Positions 7,977 through 16,461 of a stretch of DNA of 64,000 nt are shown in pieces. The stretch is from Acidimicrobiaceae bacterium (GTDB taxonomy: Bacteria; Actinomycetota; Acidimicrobiia; Acidimicrobiales; Ilumatobacteraceae). A program made the translations under genes and the position numbers. How positions within the stretch are numbered: position 1 is the first letter of the stretch; each line of letters begins with the position of its first letter. The DNA is taken from contig CANFUE010000007.1 in NCBI GenBank assembly GCA_947450115.1, forward strand, positions 1 to 64,000, given 5' to 3'. The notes under the pieces are model-generated. The model did not search any database, had not been told where the DNA came from, and was given only the letters and a program-made list of their open reading frames with translations.

Positions 7977-9514
7977 ACTGAAGTTCCTCGCTGTTGTCGA
8001 GCCGATGTCATTCGCCGTGCTGCAGGTATTGCGGCAAGCAATGCTGCAGCCTTGTTGTGACACTCCAAATCTTCATCTTCGGGAATGCTGTCGGCAACAA
8101 TTCCGGCACCTGCTTGCAAACTTGCAATCCATACTTGTTCACCAGCGGCATTGGTAACAGGGCGAATAAACATGGTGCGAATGGCAATTGCAGCATCGAG
8201 ATTGCCGCTGAAGTCGACATACCCCACCACGCCCGCGTATGGCCCGCGCTTCACAGGTTCTAATTCGTCGATAATTTCCATTGCACGCACTTTTGGTGCA
8301 CCACTCACAGTGCCAGCCGGCATGGTGGCACGAATGACGTCGATGGGGCCAAGACCCTTTTTCAATTCACCCGTTACCTGCGAGGTGAGGTGCATTACGT
8401 GGCTATAGCGCTCGAGGGTCATGAGTTCTTCTACAACTACCGAGCCAAATTCGGCAACGCGACCCACGTCGTTACGTGCAAGGTCGACCAGCATGATGTG
8501 CTCGGCCACTTCTTTCGGGTTCTCGCGTAACTCGCCAGCGAGGCGGCGGTCGTGTTCGTCGTCGCGTCCGCGCTTACGCGTGCCCGCAATGGGCCTACTC
8601 ACTACTTTGCCATTCACCAATTGCACCATTGGCTCGGGAGAACTTCCCACGATGCACAGCTCGGGCTCACGCAAGAAGTACATGTATGGGCTCGGGTTTA
8701 CCTGGCGCAATACGCGATACACGTCGTAAGGGTCGGCTCCAAGTTCTAAATCAAAACGCTGCGACAACACCACTTGAAAAATGTCGCCTGCACGAACGTA
8801 TTCTTTGGCAACTTCAACAGCTTCTTGGTATGCGCCGTTTGGTAATGATGATTCCACTGCCGGCAACGCATCGCCAGCTACAGGTGGCTCCACAGGGCTG
8901 TATGGAAGCGGCAAAGAAATACGGCGAATGGATTCTTCAATGCGCGCCACTGCGGCGTCGTACACCTCATTGAGGTTTGCCCCAACTGTGGGAACACTTT
9001 CCAAAATAAACATCCGTTGGCGCCAGTGGTCGAATGCAACAAGCGACCCAATGATGCTCATCACCGCATCGGGAAGTTCACGTGGGTCGGGTGGCGTATT
9101 GGGAAGGTTCTCTACTTCACGAATGACGTCGTAACCGAGGTACCCCACCAAACCACTTTGCAATGGTGGAAGATCTTCGAGAAGCGGCGCGTGATAGATC
9201 GCCAACAGCGATTCCATCGCAGCCAAAATTCCTTCATTGGTGGGGACACCTGCAGGCATGTTGCCCGAGGTGTGGATCACTCCGTTACGCAACACCATTT
9301 TTGCAATGGGGTTTTGTCCGAGAAAGGAAAACCTGCTCCAACGTTCGCCGTGCTCGACCGATTCAAACAAAAACCCATTACCCTCGCCCACCAATTTGGC
9401 AAAAACAGAGACAGGAGTTTCGAGGTCGGCAAGAAGTTCAGACCACACAGGCACAACACCATGTTGTGCGGCGAGCTGTGCAAACTCCTCACGCGAAGGC
9501 TTAATGAGCGTCAT
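7973..9514 (-). CDS. trpE: Anthranilate synthase component I
   Basis: This chorismate-using enzyme of about 513 residues makes anthranilate for tryptophan with ammonia or glutamine supplied by component II (not in the window). Family motifs are visible: SGLVGYLGYDVIREVE, GDIFQVVLSQRF, NPSPYMYFL, PIAGTRKRGRDDEHDRRLAGEL, HIMLVDLARND, TMPAGTVSGAPKVRAMEIID and AGAGIVADSIPEDE. An LL-E-like segment near residue 50 (FLFESVEHG) fits the N-terminal tryptophan-binding region. ATG 9514 is chosen; a GTG at 9520 is equally possible. It overlaps the end of hisI by 14 bases and the ygfZ start by four, so it is embedded in a histidine/tryptophan chain rather than in a trp operon. Confidence 0.95.
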   Translation of the reverse strand: MTLIKPSREEFAQLAAQHGVVPVWSELLADLETPVSVFAKLVGEGNGFLFESVEHGERWSRFSFLGQNPIAKMVLRNGVIHTSGNMPAGVPTNEGILAAMESLLAIYHAPLLEDLPPLQSGLVGYLGYDVIREVENLPNTPPDPRELPDAVMSIIGSLVAFDHWRQRMFILESVPTVGANLNEVYDAAVARIEESIRRISLPLPYSPVEPPVAGDALPAVESSLPNGAYQEAVEVAKEYVRAGDIFQVVLSQRFDLELGADPYDVYRVLRQVNPSPYMYFLREPELCIVGSSPEPMVQLVNGKVVSRPIAGTRKRGRDDEHDRRLAGELRENPKEVAEHIMLVDLARNDVGRVAEFGSVVVEELMTLERYSHVMHLTSQVTGELKKGLGPIDVIRATMPAGTVSGAPKVRAMEIIDELEPVKRGPYAGVVGYVDFSGNLDAAIAIRTMFIRPVTNAAGEQVWIASLQAGAGIVADSIPEDEDLECHNKAAALLAAIPAARRMTSARQQRGTSV

Positions 9515-9890
9515 GAACACCTTCGCCGAATTTGCGATAGAAACAGCTCACTGCACCGGTATGGCAAGCGCCGTTACCTTCTTGCTCCACAAGAAAGAGC
9601 AACGTGTCAACATCGCAGTCGTAGAAACCTTCGCGAACAAATTGGCGATCACCGCTGGTGTCGCCTTTGCGCCACACTTCTTGCCTACTGCGGCTGTAGT
9701 ACACCATGCGACCTTCAGCAAGGGTCATGCGCAATGTTTCAGCGTTCATCCACGCCATCATGAGGACTTGCTTGGTGTTGGCATCTTGTGTGACGACGGG
9801 AACCAGGCCATCGGCGTTGTATTTCACGAGCGCTAATTCCGCTTCCACTATGGCGACGGGTGTTGTTGCAGGAGTCTGAGACATGTTCAT
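9501..9890 (-). CDS. hisI: Phosphoribosyl-AMP cyclohydrolase
   Basis: This 129-residue enzyme opens the adenine ring of phosphoribosyl-AMP in the third step of histidine synthesis. Conserved blocks are present: VLMMAWMNAETLR, GRMVYYSRSRQEVWRKGDTSG, then DCDVDTLLFLVEQEGNGACHTG with the metal-binding Asp and Cys residues. It is the monofunctional cyclohydrolase with no HisE domain fused. The gene starts two bases after the GroES-like gene stop and overlaps trpE. The main hisF-A-H-B-C run lies further upstream on the same strand, separated by one oppositely oriented gene. An ATG at 9884 is an alternative start. Confidence 0.95.
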   Translation of the reverse strand: MNMSQTPATTPVAIVEAELALVKYNADGLVPVVTQDANTKQVLMMAWMNAETLRMTLAEGRMVYYSRSRQEVWRKGDTSGDRQFVREGFYDCDVDTLLFLVEQEGNGACHTGAVSCFYRKFGEGVHDAH

Positions 9891-9892
9891 TC

Positions 9893-10219
9893 CTAGAGGT
9901 ACAGTCCGGTGTTTGATTCAATGCGAGTGGCCGCAACGGCATGAAGGTCGCGCTCACGCAACATGATGTAGTCGTTGCCGCCCACTTCCACCTCGTAGCG
10001 GTCGTCGGGGCTAAAGAGCACCCGGTCGCCTACTTCAGCAGCTCGCACGTTTTGGCCCAATGCCACTACTTCAGCCCAGGTGAGGCGCTTGGAGATTTGG
10101 GCGGTTGCGGGAATGACGATGCCCCCTGTGGAGCGGCGTTCGCTTTCACCCTGGGGGATTTTCACCAACAGACGGTCATTCAGCATTTTGATAGGGAGTT
10201 TTTGATCGCCAATTTCCAC
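9893..10219 (-). CDS. GroES-like co-chaperonin family protein
   Basis: A GroES (Cpn10) fold protein of about 108 residues: MLNDRLLVKIPQ, STGGIVIPATAQ, AEVVALGQNV, VGDRVLFSPDDRYEVEV and YIMLRERDLHAV follow the order of strands in GroES. The mobile-loop region (SERRSTGGIVIP) resembles the GroES loop ending in a hydrophobic GroEL-contact triad. There is no groEL next to it; its neighbours are hisI and a SnoaL-like gene, so it may be a second GroES-like protein with another role. The start is uncertain: GTG 10219 gives a normal GroES length, a TTG at 10249 would add ten residues, and the strong GGAGG upstream is spaced for an out-of-frame ATG. Confidence 0.75.
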   Translation of the reverse strand: MEIGDQKLPIKMLNDRLLVKIPQGESERRSTGGIVIPATAQISKRLTWAEVVALGQNVRAAEVGDRVLFSPDDRYEVEVGGNDYIMLRERDLHAVAATRIESNTGLYL

Positions 10220-10274
10220 AAGAGAACCGTACCTGCATGGAGCCTCCAATAGAAACTCATTATCGCGATCTCGC

Positions 10275-10280
10275 TACCGT
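10275..10280 (+). promoter_or_regulatory. -10 element (TACCGT) of the SnoaL-like gene
   Basis: TACCGT is followed by six bases (TACGTC) and the ATG at 10287, matching the leaderless TANNNT-N6-start arrangement. There is no ribosome-binding site. Confidence 0.6.
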
Positions 10281-10286
10281 TACGTC

Positions 10287-10748
10287 ATGAGCAACGAGAA
10301 CACTCCCGGCCTGCAAGACGCCCTCGACCAAATGGACATTCGCAATCTCATCTCGCGCTATTGCTGGGCGCTCGACAAGAACGATCGGGAGCTCTTCAGT
10401 CAAGTGTTTGCCCCCGACGCAACCGCCGATCTTGGTGGCGTACATTGCGTGGGCATCGATGCCATCTGGACCCGCATTCGTCAGGCACTCGGGCACCTCG
10501 ATGCAAGCCAGCACATCACCGGCTCACAAGAAATCTCCTTGTGTGGCGATACCGCAAAGAGTCGCGCATATCTCTTCGCACAACATGTGCGCAGAGCCGC
10601 CAAAGATGGCCCTTACTACGTCGTCGCTGGTGAATACGTTGACGACCTTGTTCGCACTCCACAAGGCTGGCGCATTGCGTACCGCACACTCAACGTGATT
10701 TGGACCGAAGGAAACCGGGCAGCAGCAGCACCCGATTTAGAGAAGTAA
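10287..10748 (+). CDS. SnoaL-like / nuclear transport factor 2 family protein
   Basis: This 153-residue protein has the cone-shaped NTF2/SnoaL_4 fold, read from DQMDIRNLISRYCWALDKNDRELFSQVFAPDATADLGGVHCVGIDAI near the N-terminus and YVVAGEYVDDLVRTPQGWRIAYRTLNVIW near the C-terminus. The family includes small cofactor-free isomerases, dehydratases and dioxygenase beta subunits, but most members are uncharacterised. It stands alone on the plus strand inside a long run of histidine genes on the minus strand, with its own leaderless promoter, and ends three bases from the convergent hisF stop. No specific function can be assigned. Confidence 0.82.
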   Translation: MSNENTPGLQDALDQMDIRNLISRYCWALDKNDRELFSQVFAPDATADLGGVHCVGIDAIWTRIRQALGHLDASQHITGSQEISLCGDTAKSRAYLFAQHVRRAAKDGPYYVVAGEYVDDLVRTPQGWRIAYRTLNVIWTEGNRAAAAPDLEK

Positions 10749-10751
10749 CAA

Positions 10752-11516
10752 CTACACGGGTCGAACAACAACACCTTGTGCACTCATGAGTGCCTTTGCT
10801 TCGGCAATGGTGTGTTCACCGAAGTGGAAAATTGATGCGGCGAGCACCCCACTGGCATGACCCTGCACAACACCATCAACAAGGTGCTGCAAAGTTCCCA
10901 CGCCACCACTTGCAATTACTGGCACTCCCACTAAGTCGCACACTGCACGCGTGAGTTCAATGTCGAAACCTTCACGAGTGCCATCGCGATCCATGGAAGT
11001 GAGCAAAATTTCACCCGCGCCGCGCTGTACCGCTTCGGCAATCCACTCCAAGGCATTTTTCCCTGTTGGCGTGCGGCCACCATGCAAAAACACTTCCCAG
11101 CCAGAGCCATCGGCTGTGCGTTTTGCGTCAACAGCGCACACAACACACTGCACGCCAAACTCGGCAGCAATTTCATTGATGAGTTGAGGACGCTCAACAG
11201 CTGAGGTGTTCACACTCACCTTGTCGGCGCCAGCGCGCAAGATTCCTCGCGCATCTTCAAGTGCGCGAATGCCACCACCCACCGTGAAAGGAATAAACAC
11301 TTCAGCCGCTGTGCGCTCAACCACATCGATCATGGTGTTACGGTTGTCGGAAGATGCAGTGATATCGAGAAACACCAATTCGTCGGCGCCTTGTTGGTCG
11401 TAACGCGCTGCAAGTTCTACAGGGTCTCCGGCGTCACGCAGGTCAACAAAGTTCACGCCTTTCACCACGCGGCCATTGGTGACATCGAGACAAGGAATGA
11501 CGCGTGCAACTTCCAT
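10752..11516 (-). CDS. hisF: Imidazole glycerol phosphate synthase, cyclase subunit
   Basis: This 254-residue TIM barrel cyclises the substrate with ammonia passed from HisH, producing imidazole glycerol phosphate and AICAR. Catalytic Asp11 lies in [18 protein letters not shown] and the second Asp in [11 protein letters not shown]. The phosphate-binding glycines appear in [13 protein letters not shown] and [13 protein letters not shown]. The start ATG overlaps the hisA stop by one base (TAATG). It is the last gene of the hisC-B-H-A-F run. Confidence 0.97.
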   Translation of the reverse strand: MEVARVIPCLDVTNGRVVKGVNFVDLRDAGDPVELAARYDQQGADELVFLDITASSDNRNTMIDVVERTAAEVFIPFTVGGGIRALEDARGILRAGADKVSVNTSAVERPQLINEIAAEFGVQCVVCAVDAKRTADGSGWEVFLHGGRTPTGKNALEWIAEAVQRGAGEILLTSMDRDGTREGFDIELTRAVCDLVGVPVIASGGVGTLQHLVDGVVQGHASGVLAASIFHFGEHTIAEAKALMSAQGVVVRPV

Positions 11517-12253
11517 TACTGCCCCCCTGCATTTGCTGCAGCAATAGCTTCAGCAACAGTGAAACGGTTTTCGTAAATAGCTTTGCCCGTAATAACACCA
11601 CTCACACCAGCAATGTTGAGGAGTGCTGAAATATCGCTCAGCGTTCCAATGCCACCACTTGCAATGAGCGGTAATGGGGAGATGGTTCCTGCGGCGCGCA
11701 ATCCTTCCACATCGGAGCCCGAGAGCATTCCGTCGCGTGAAATATCGGTAACAACAGCGCAACTTGCTGTGGGGTACCAATGCAATGCTTCGCTTAAGGC
11801 CACACTCGATGTGGTGGTCCAGCCATCGGTGGCAAGGAAACCCCCGCGATGGTCGAGCCCTACTGCCACTTCTACATCAATGCGTTGTGTTACTTCTTCT
11901 ACCAACTGTGGGGTGCGCACAGCTGCAGAACCCATCACCACGCGCTGCACACCCAATGCCTTTAGTACCTCTGCATCGGCCACGCTGCGTACACCGCCGC
12001 CAACTTGAACATGTGCGCGACCCTGCAAGGCTTTCGCGACTGCTGCAATAACCGGCCGATTAATGGCATCGCCACCCTTCGCGGCATCGAGGTCGACCAT
12101 GTGCACCCACTGCGCACCAGCATTGACGAATGACGTTGCCACGCTCACTGGGTCGTCGCCATAAATAGTTTCGTCGGCATAGTCGCCTTGGCGCAGACGC
12201 ACTACGTTTCCTGCACGCAAGTCGATTGCGGGATACACAATGAAATTACTCAT
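11516..12253 (-). CDS. hisA: Phosphoribosylformimino-5-aminoimidazole carboxamide ribotide isomerase
   Basis: This 245-residue TIM-barrel isomerase carries out the Amadori rearrangement before the HisF/HisH step. Catalytic Asp is in [15 protein letters not shown] near the N-terminus and a second Asp in [13 protein letters not shown]; phosphate-binding glycines occur in [13 protein letters not shown] and [10 protein letters not shown]. The ATG at 12253 is chosen since it forms an ATGA overlap with the hisH stop; the GTG at 12259 would add two residues. In some actinobacteria this enzyme doubles as the tryptophan isomerase (PriA). The presence of trpE but no trpF here makes that possible but undecided. 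Confidence 0.95.
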   Translation of the reverse strand: MSNFIVYPAIDLRAGNVVRLRQGDYADETIYGDDPVSVATSFVNAGAQWVHMVDLDAAKGGDAINRPVIAAVAKALQGRAHVQVGGGVRSVADAEVLKALGVQRVVMGSAAVRTPQLVEEVTQRIDVEVAVGLDHRGGFLATDGWTTTSSVALSEALHWYPTASCAVVTDISRDGMLSGSDVEGLRAAGTISPLPLIASGGIGTLSDISALLNIAGVSGVITGKAIYENRFTVAEAIAAANAGGQ

Positions 12254-12867
12254 GAGCACGCGCTCACAAAATTATGCAAAAGCTTCAACCCATCTTTGGC
12301 CGATTTCTCGGGGTGAAATTGAGTAGCTACAACATTTTTTTGACGTACCACTGCGGTGAGGTTTTTCCCGTAGTCGCATGTGGCAATGACAACTGATTTT
12401 TCTTGTGGCACAGCTGAGTACGAATGCACGAAATAGACCCAGGGAGTTTTTGGCAAGCCGGCAAAAAGTGGGTCTTCGTTCTCTATATGCAGTTCATTCC
12501 ACTGCATCTGTGGTCGCCGCACGTTTCCTTCAATGAGTTCAACAGTTCCGTGAATCACGTCGAGCCCAGTAACGCCTGGGCTTTCCACACTCGACGTAAG
12601 CAGCATTTGCATTCCAACGCAGATACCCATAAAAGGCCGCTGCGAGGCAACCGACTCATAGACAACGTCTTCCAATTGCGCTGCACGCAATGCATCCATG
12701 CATGCCCCGAAAGCACCCACGCCAGGCAACACCACACCAGCAGCATCGCGCGCTAAGCCGGGGTCTCGAGTGAGGCGAGCATCGGCCCCGCTGCGCACTA
12801 ATGCTTTTTGAGCGGAACTTAAATTGCCAATGCCGTAATCGAGAACCGCAATGAGCGGTTGCGTCAT
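12250..12867 (-). CDS. hisH: Imidazole glycerol phosphate synthase, glutaminase subunit
   Basis: This 205-residue class I glutamine amidotransferase supplies ammonia to HisF. The nucleophile elbow reads GICVGMQ with the catalytic Cys at about residue 83, and the His/Glu pair is in QFHPEKS near residue 190. The N-terminal DYGIGNLSS and PGVGAFGACM are typical of HisH. It overlaps hisB by four bases upstream and hisA by four bases downstream. Confidence 0.96.
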   Translation of the reverse strand: MTQPLIAVLDYGIGNLSSAQKALVRSGADARLTRDPGLARDAAGVVLPGVGAFGACMDALRAAQLEDVVYESVASQRPFMGICVGMQMLLTSSVESPGVTGLDVIHGTVELIEGNVRRPQMQWNELHIENEDPLFAGLPKTPWVYFVHSYSAVPQEKSVVIATCDYGKNLTAVVRQKNVVATQFHPEKSAKDGLKLLHNFVSACS

Positions 12868-13457
12868 GCCAATACGCCTTTGGTGCTCGGCACACCTGTG
12901 CCTTCAATACGCACTGCATCGCGCAGTGAACGACCAAGGCCCTTGAATGCAGCCTCAATAATGTGGTGCACATTGCGCCCACGAATGAGAGTTACATGCA
13001 ATGTGATATTTGCCGATGTAGCAAAAGAAGAGATGGCGTGTTCGGCAAGTTGTGGGTCGAATGCTGGTTCGCCAAGTGGAAGTGCTTCGGGAAGTGGAAC
13101 TTCCCAGTGAATAAATGGGCGGCCCGACAAGTCGAGCGCAATAGCCACCAGTGCTTCATCGAGTGGGTACATGCCGCTGGAAAAACGACGTACACCTGCG
13201 CGGTCACCAGCAGCCTGGCGAAATGCCTCACCTACCGCAATAGCAACGTCTTCCACCGTATGGTGCGTGTCGATGTGCAAGTCGCCCACTGCTTTCACGG
13301 TGAGGTCGAAGCCACCATGGCGGGCAATTTGATCGAGCATATGGTCGTAGAACGGAATGCCAGTGGAGATGTTTCCTACGCCAGTGCCATCGAGGTTGAG
13401 TTCCACCACGATGCTGGTTTCTTTGGTTGCACGTTCAATTTTTGCTGTACGGCTCAC
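12864..13457 (-). CDS. hisB: Imidazoleglycerol-phosphate dehydratase (monofunctional)
   Basis: This 197-residue dehydratase removes water from imidazole glycerol phosphate to give imidazole acetol phosphate. Metal-binding histidine clusters are seen in FYDHMLDQIARHGGFDL, DLHIDTHHTVEDVAIAVGEA, and NVHHIIEAAFKGLGRSLRDA. There is no HAD phosphatase domain, so histidinol-phosphate phosphatase must be encoded elsewhere. It overlaps hisC by four bases and hisH by four bases. Confidence 0.96.
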   Translation of the reverse strand: MSRTAKIERATKETSIVVELNLDGTGVGNISTGIPFYDHMLDQIARHGGFDLTVKAVGDLHIDTHHTVEDVAIAVGEAFRQAAGDRAGVRRFSSGMYPLDEALVAIALDLSGRPFIHWEVPLPEALPLGEPAFDPQLAEHAISSFATSANITLHVTLIRGRNVHHIIEAAFKGLGRSLRDAVRIEGTGVPSTKGVLA

Positions 13458-14524
13458 TTCATGATCTCCTTCATGGCAGAAATAAACGCTTCGTTTTCTT
13501 GCGACGTACCAATAGTGACACGCAAACAGTTGGCAAGACCTTCCCAGGAACTGCAGTCACGCACCAAGATGCCCTTGTCGAGCAGTCCTTGCCACAGCGA
13601 CTTGCCACTAATGCCTGTGGTTGCCCGCGGGCGAAACAGCACAAAGTTTGCACCACTGGGCCACGTGTCTACTTCAAGACCCGCAAAGCACGATTCAATT
13701 GCGTTGCGGCCCGCAATGATGTCGAGCACACGCGATTCCATGTCGCCCACGTATTTCAACGCAAGCACACCTGCGCGCTGCTTGAAGGCATCGAGGTGAT
13801 ACGGCAGCACCACTGCTTCAAGGTCGGCAACAAGCCACGACGGGCCAACCAAATAACCCAAGCGGGCAGCGGCCATCGACCACGTTTTTGAAAACGTACG
13901 TGTAACTACTACTGGCGATTCTTCATTGATGAGTTCAAGTGCAGACCATGGCGCAAACTGCGCATAGGCCTCGTCAATAACCACCACACCAGGGGCAACC
14001 TTGATGAGCGTTTCTACGTTTGCGCGTGGTTCAACTATTCCAGTTGGATTATTGGGTGAGCACAAAAAAGAAACTGCGGGGTTCGACTGTGCAACCACTC
14101 GCTCAATTTCTTGCGCATTCAATGTGAAGTCGGCGTTACGACTTCCTTCCACCACATTGGCACCCACCACTTTGGCAATTTGAGCATGCATTTGGTATGT
14201 GGGTGCAAAGGTTGCCACGGTACGCCCGGCACCCGAATACGCCAGCAATATGGATTGCAGAACTTCATTTGATCCATTTGCAACGAACACCTGGTTGGCA
14301 TTCACCCCATGTAGTTGTGCAATTCCTTCCCGCAATTCGGTGGCTGCCCTGTCGGGGTACCTGTTCCACTCAATGCTGTGCACGGCCTGTGCAACTTCAT
14401 CGAGCCACTGCGCCGGCGGCGAAAACGGGGCCTCGTTGGTGTTGAGGCGAATGGGCACGTCAACTTGCACCGAGTGATACCCCTGCATTACCTGCAGGTC
14501 ACTACGAAGTGGGAAACGAGCCAT
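13454..14524 (-). CDS. hisC: Histidinol-phosphate aminotransferase
   Basis: This 356-residue fold-type I PLP enzyme transfers an amino group from glutamate to imidazole acetol phosphate. Recognisable elements are RLNTNEAPFSPP, VFVANGSNEVLQSILLAY, SFLCSPNNPTG, VVIDEAYAQF, the PLP-lysine segment RTFSKTWSMAAARLGY and LRVTIGT at the C-terminus. The ATG at 14524 is preceded at six bases by TATCGT, so transcription of the his run probably starts at the start codon. It is the first gene of hisC-B-H-A-F. Confidence 0.95.
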   Translation of the reverse strand: MARFPLRSDLQVMQGYHSVQVDVPIRLNTNEAPFSPPAQWLDEVAQAVHSIEWNRYPDRAATELREGIAQLHGVNANQVFVANGSNEVLQSILLAYSGAGRTVATFAPTYQMHAQIAKVVGANVVEGSRNADFTLNAQEIERVVAQSNPAVSFLCSPNNPTGIVEPRANVETLIKVAPGVVVIDEAYAQFAPWSALELINEESPVVVTRTFSKTWSMAAARLGYLVGPSWLVADLEAVVLPYHLDAFKQRAGVLALKYVGDMESRVLDIIAGRNAIESCFAGLEVDTWPSGANFVLFRPRATTGISGKSLWQGLLDKGILVRDCSSWEGLANCLRVTIGTSQENEAFISAMKEIMK

Positions 14525-14530
14525 TGCTCA

Positions 14531-14536
14531 ACGATA
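14531..14536 (-). promoter_or_regulatory. -10 element (TATCGT) of the his operon
   Basis: TATCGT on the minus strand lies exactly six bases (TGAGCA) before the hisC ATG at 14524. It matches the TANNNT-N6-start leaderless pattern; no leader peptide or attenuator can therefore precede hisC from this promoter. Confidence 0.6.
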
Positions 14537-14565
14537 CAGAAGCAGAGCCCACAGATGAGGCGTAT

Positions 14566-14790
14566 TTAAGTGTTCTTCACAATCTTGAGTGCTCGGTCGA
14601 CGGCTTTGCGAGCCGTATCGAGTGACCGCTGCATCTCAATAATGGCGCGATGAATGTCTTCTTGCTGCTTCACCCCAGGGCGACCTTCCAGCTCCATGGC
14701 ACGTGAACGTACGCGTTCCACCGACTCTCCGAAGGCAGCAAGCTCGTTGCGCAATGCCATAAATGTTTCAGATCGTGGAGTGGAAGACAT
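14566..14790 (-). CDS. Small hypothetical helical protein
   Basis: This 74-residue protein is not recognised. It is charged and predicted helical throughout, with heptad-like spacing in FMALRNELAAFGESVERVRSRAMELE and IHRAIIEMQRSLDTARKAVDRALKIV, suggesting a coiled coil. No signal peptide, membrane segment or catalytic motif is seen. The ATG at 14790 is chosen because the longer ORF to 14871 would run into nth; CACAAT six bases upstream resembles the local leaderless -10. It lies between nth and hisC on the same strand. Confidence 0.6.
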   Translation of the reverse strand: MSSTPRSETFMALRNELAAFGESVERVRSRAMELEGRPGVKQQEDIHRAIIEMQRSLDTARKAVDRALKIVKNT

Positions 14791-14822
14791 CTGACGATTG
14801 TGGCACACCTCGCGAGGCTGCG

Positions 14823-15479
14823 CTAGATACTGACCGAAGGGCAAATATCGGCAAGAAAACAATCGCGACATTTTGGCTTGCGCGCATCACACACACGACG
14901 CCCGTGCAAGATGAGCCGCAAACTAAACCCGCCCCAGTCTTCAGGTGGCAAGTAGTCGTTCAACTCGAGTTCCACCTTCACAGGGTCTTCGTGCTTGGTG
15001 AGACCAAGCCTGCGCGAGAGCCGCCCTACATGTGTGTCGACGGCAAGACCTGGCAAGTCGAACACCACACTGCGCACTACGTTGGCAGTTTTGCGACCCA
15101 CCCCTGGAAGCGTGACGAGTTCTTCACGCTCTTTGGGTACTTCGCCTCCATAGCGATCGACAAGACCATTCGCCATCCCAATGAGATTTTTTGCCTTTGA
15201 ACCATAGAAGCCTGTGGAGCGTACGAGAGTCTCGACATCACTGATGTTCGCTACTGCAAGCTCATATGGACTCGGATATTTTTCAAACAACGCAGGCGTC
15301 ACCATGTTCACCCGCACGTCGGTGCATTGTGCCGACAAAATGGTGGCTGCTAAGAGCTCATAAGGGTTGCGATGATTCAGTTCACAAATGGCAACGGGAT
15401 ACGCCTCTTTAAGCCGCTCAAGCACAAGAGCAGACCTGCCAGCTGGCGTGCGAGGTTTGCGTGCAGGTGTTTTAGCCAT
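14823..15479 (-). CDS. nth: Endonuclease III (DNA glycosylase/AP lyase)
   Basis: This 218-residue base-excision-repair enzyme removes oxidised pyrimidines. The helix-hairpin-helix LPGVGRKTANVV carries the catalytic Lys and VDTHVGRLSRRLGL the catalytic Asp. The C-terminal 4Fe-4S cluster motif is intact as C-x6-C-x2-C-x5-C (CDARKPKCRDC followed by FLADIC). The ATG at 15479 gives the normal family length; the longer ORF to 15551 overlaps the divergent mshD gene. An exact 11-base palindrome CTACGCCGTAG at 15488-15498 lies in the divergent promoter region. Confidence 0.95.
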   Translation of the reverse strand: MAKTPARKPRTPAGRSALVLERLKEAYPVAICELNHRNPYELLAATILSAQCTDVRVNMVTPALFEKYPSPYELAVANISDVETLVRSTGFYGSKAKNLIGMANGLVDRYGGEVPKEREELVTLPGVGRKTANVVRSVVFDLPGLAVDTHVGRLSRRLGLTKHEDPVKVELELNDYLPPEDWGGFSLRLILHGRRVCDARKPKCRDCFLADICPSVSI

Positions 15480-15513
15480 ACCGAATGCTACGCCGTAGGT
15501 CACGACACCCCGA

Positions 15514-15519
15514 TACCCT
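15514..15519 (+). promoter_or_regulatory. -10 element (TACCCT) of mshD-rlmN
   Basis: TACCCT is followed by six bases (AAATGA) and the mshD ATG at 15526, the leaderless TANNNT-N6-start pattern. Confidence 0.55.
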
Positions 15520-15525
15520 AAATGA

Positions 15526-16461
15526 ATGCTTCGGCTCGAGATACTCCGCAATGTGAACGATGCAGAATTTGCTGCCGTTCATGAGTTGCTGGTGGCTGCC
15601 GAACGCGCCGACGGACACCGTGCACTTTCCGATCACCTGTGGCTCGACTTGCGCCAAGGTGGGCGTGAGGGCTTTGCAGCGGTGGTCGGAACTGAAGCAG
15701 GTCACGATCACCCCGTTGCCTATTCTCAAGTGTCGCGCGGTAATGACAGTTGGAGTATTGACGTGGTGGTGCACCCGCATCATCGCTACGACATGGCAGC
15801 CATTGGCCCCGAGATGATGAGCGCCACTCTCGACATCGTGCGACAAGAAGGTGGCGGTCACGTGCATTGGTGGGTCTTTGAACCCACCAGTATTCATTTC
15901 GACTTGGCAGAACGCATGGGACTTCAGCCTGGGCGTGAACTCATGCAAATGCGTCGCTCGCTTCCTTTACCCGAAACCATCGCTGCATCTGCCGGTTCAT
16001 TTCACACCAGATCATTTGTACCTGGCGCTGATGAAGATGCATGGTTGCGAGTGAACAATGCCGCATTTGCCAGCCACGCCGAACAAGGTGGCTGGAATGC
16101 CGACACATTGAAGTCGCGCATGATGGAACCTTGGTTCAACCCGGAAGGGTTTCGCATTCACGATGTCGATGGTGCGATGGCCGGTTTTTGCTGGACAAAA
16201 ATGCACGACTCAGGCACGCACCTCATGGGTGAGATCTATGTCATCGCCGTAGACCCTGCATTTACTGGCCACGGCTTTGGTTCGCTTCTCACCATTGCTG
16301 GCTTGGAGTCGCTTGCTGCTCATGGAGCAACAGAAGCAATGCTCTACGTTGACTGCAATAACACTGCCGCAGTGGCAATGTATGAAAAACTCGGTTTCAC
16401 CCCTCGATACCGTGAACGCGCTTTTGTCGGCGACATTCACGAGAAAACGAAAGCATCATGA
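15526..16461 (+). CDS. mshD: Mycothiol synthase (two-domain GNAT acetyltransferase)
   Basis: This 311-residue protein has two tandem GNAT domains and matches the MshD family, which acetylates cysteinyl-glucosaminyl-inositol to complete mycothiol, the actinobacterial thiol buffer. The C-terminal domain has the strongest signature: LMGEIYVIAVDPAFTGHGFG (acetyl-CoA loop), MLYVDCNNTAAVAMYEKLGF. The N-terminal domain has a GNAT core around SIDVVVHPHHRYDMAAIG. The gene overlaps rlmN by four bases (ATGA). Its presence is a strong lineage marker for Actinomycetota. Confidence 0.92.
   Translation: MLRLEILRNVNDAEFAAVHELLVAAERADGHRALSDHLWLDLRQGGREGFAAVVGTEAGHDHPVAYSQVSRGNDSWSIDVVVHPHHRYDMAAIGPEMMSATLDIVRQEGGGHVHWWVFEPTSIHFDLAERMGLQPGRELMQMRRSLPLPETIAASAGSFHTRSFVPGADEDAWLRVNNAAFASHAEQGGWNADTLKSRMMEPWFNPEGFRIHDVDGAMAGFCWTKMHDSGTHLMGEIYVIAVDPAFTGHGFGSLLTIAGLESLAAHGATEAMLYVDCNNTAAVAMYEKLGFTPRYRERAFVGDIHEKTKAS

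Noticed and set aside
15488-15498. CTACGCCGTAG palindrome as an operator for nth/mshD
   Set aside because: An 11-base dyad can arise by chance; no regulator is adjacent and no second copy was found here, so it is only mentioned in the nth entry.
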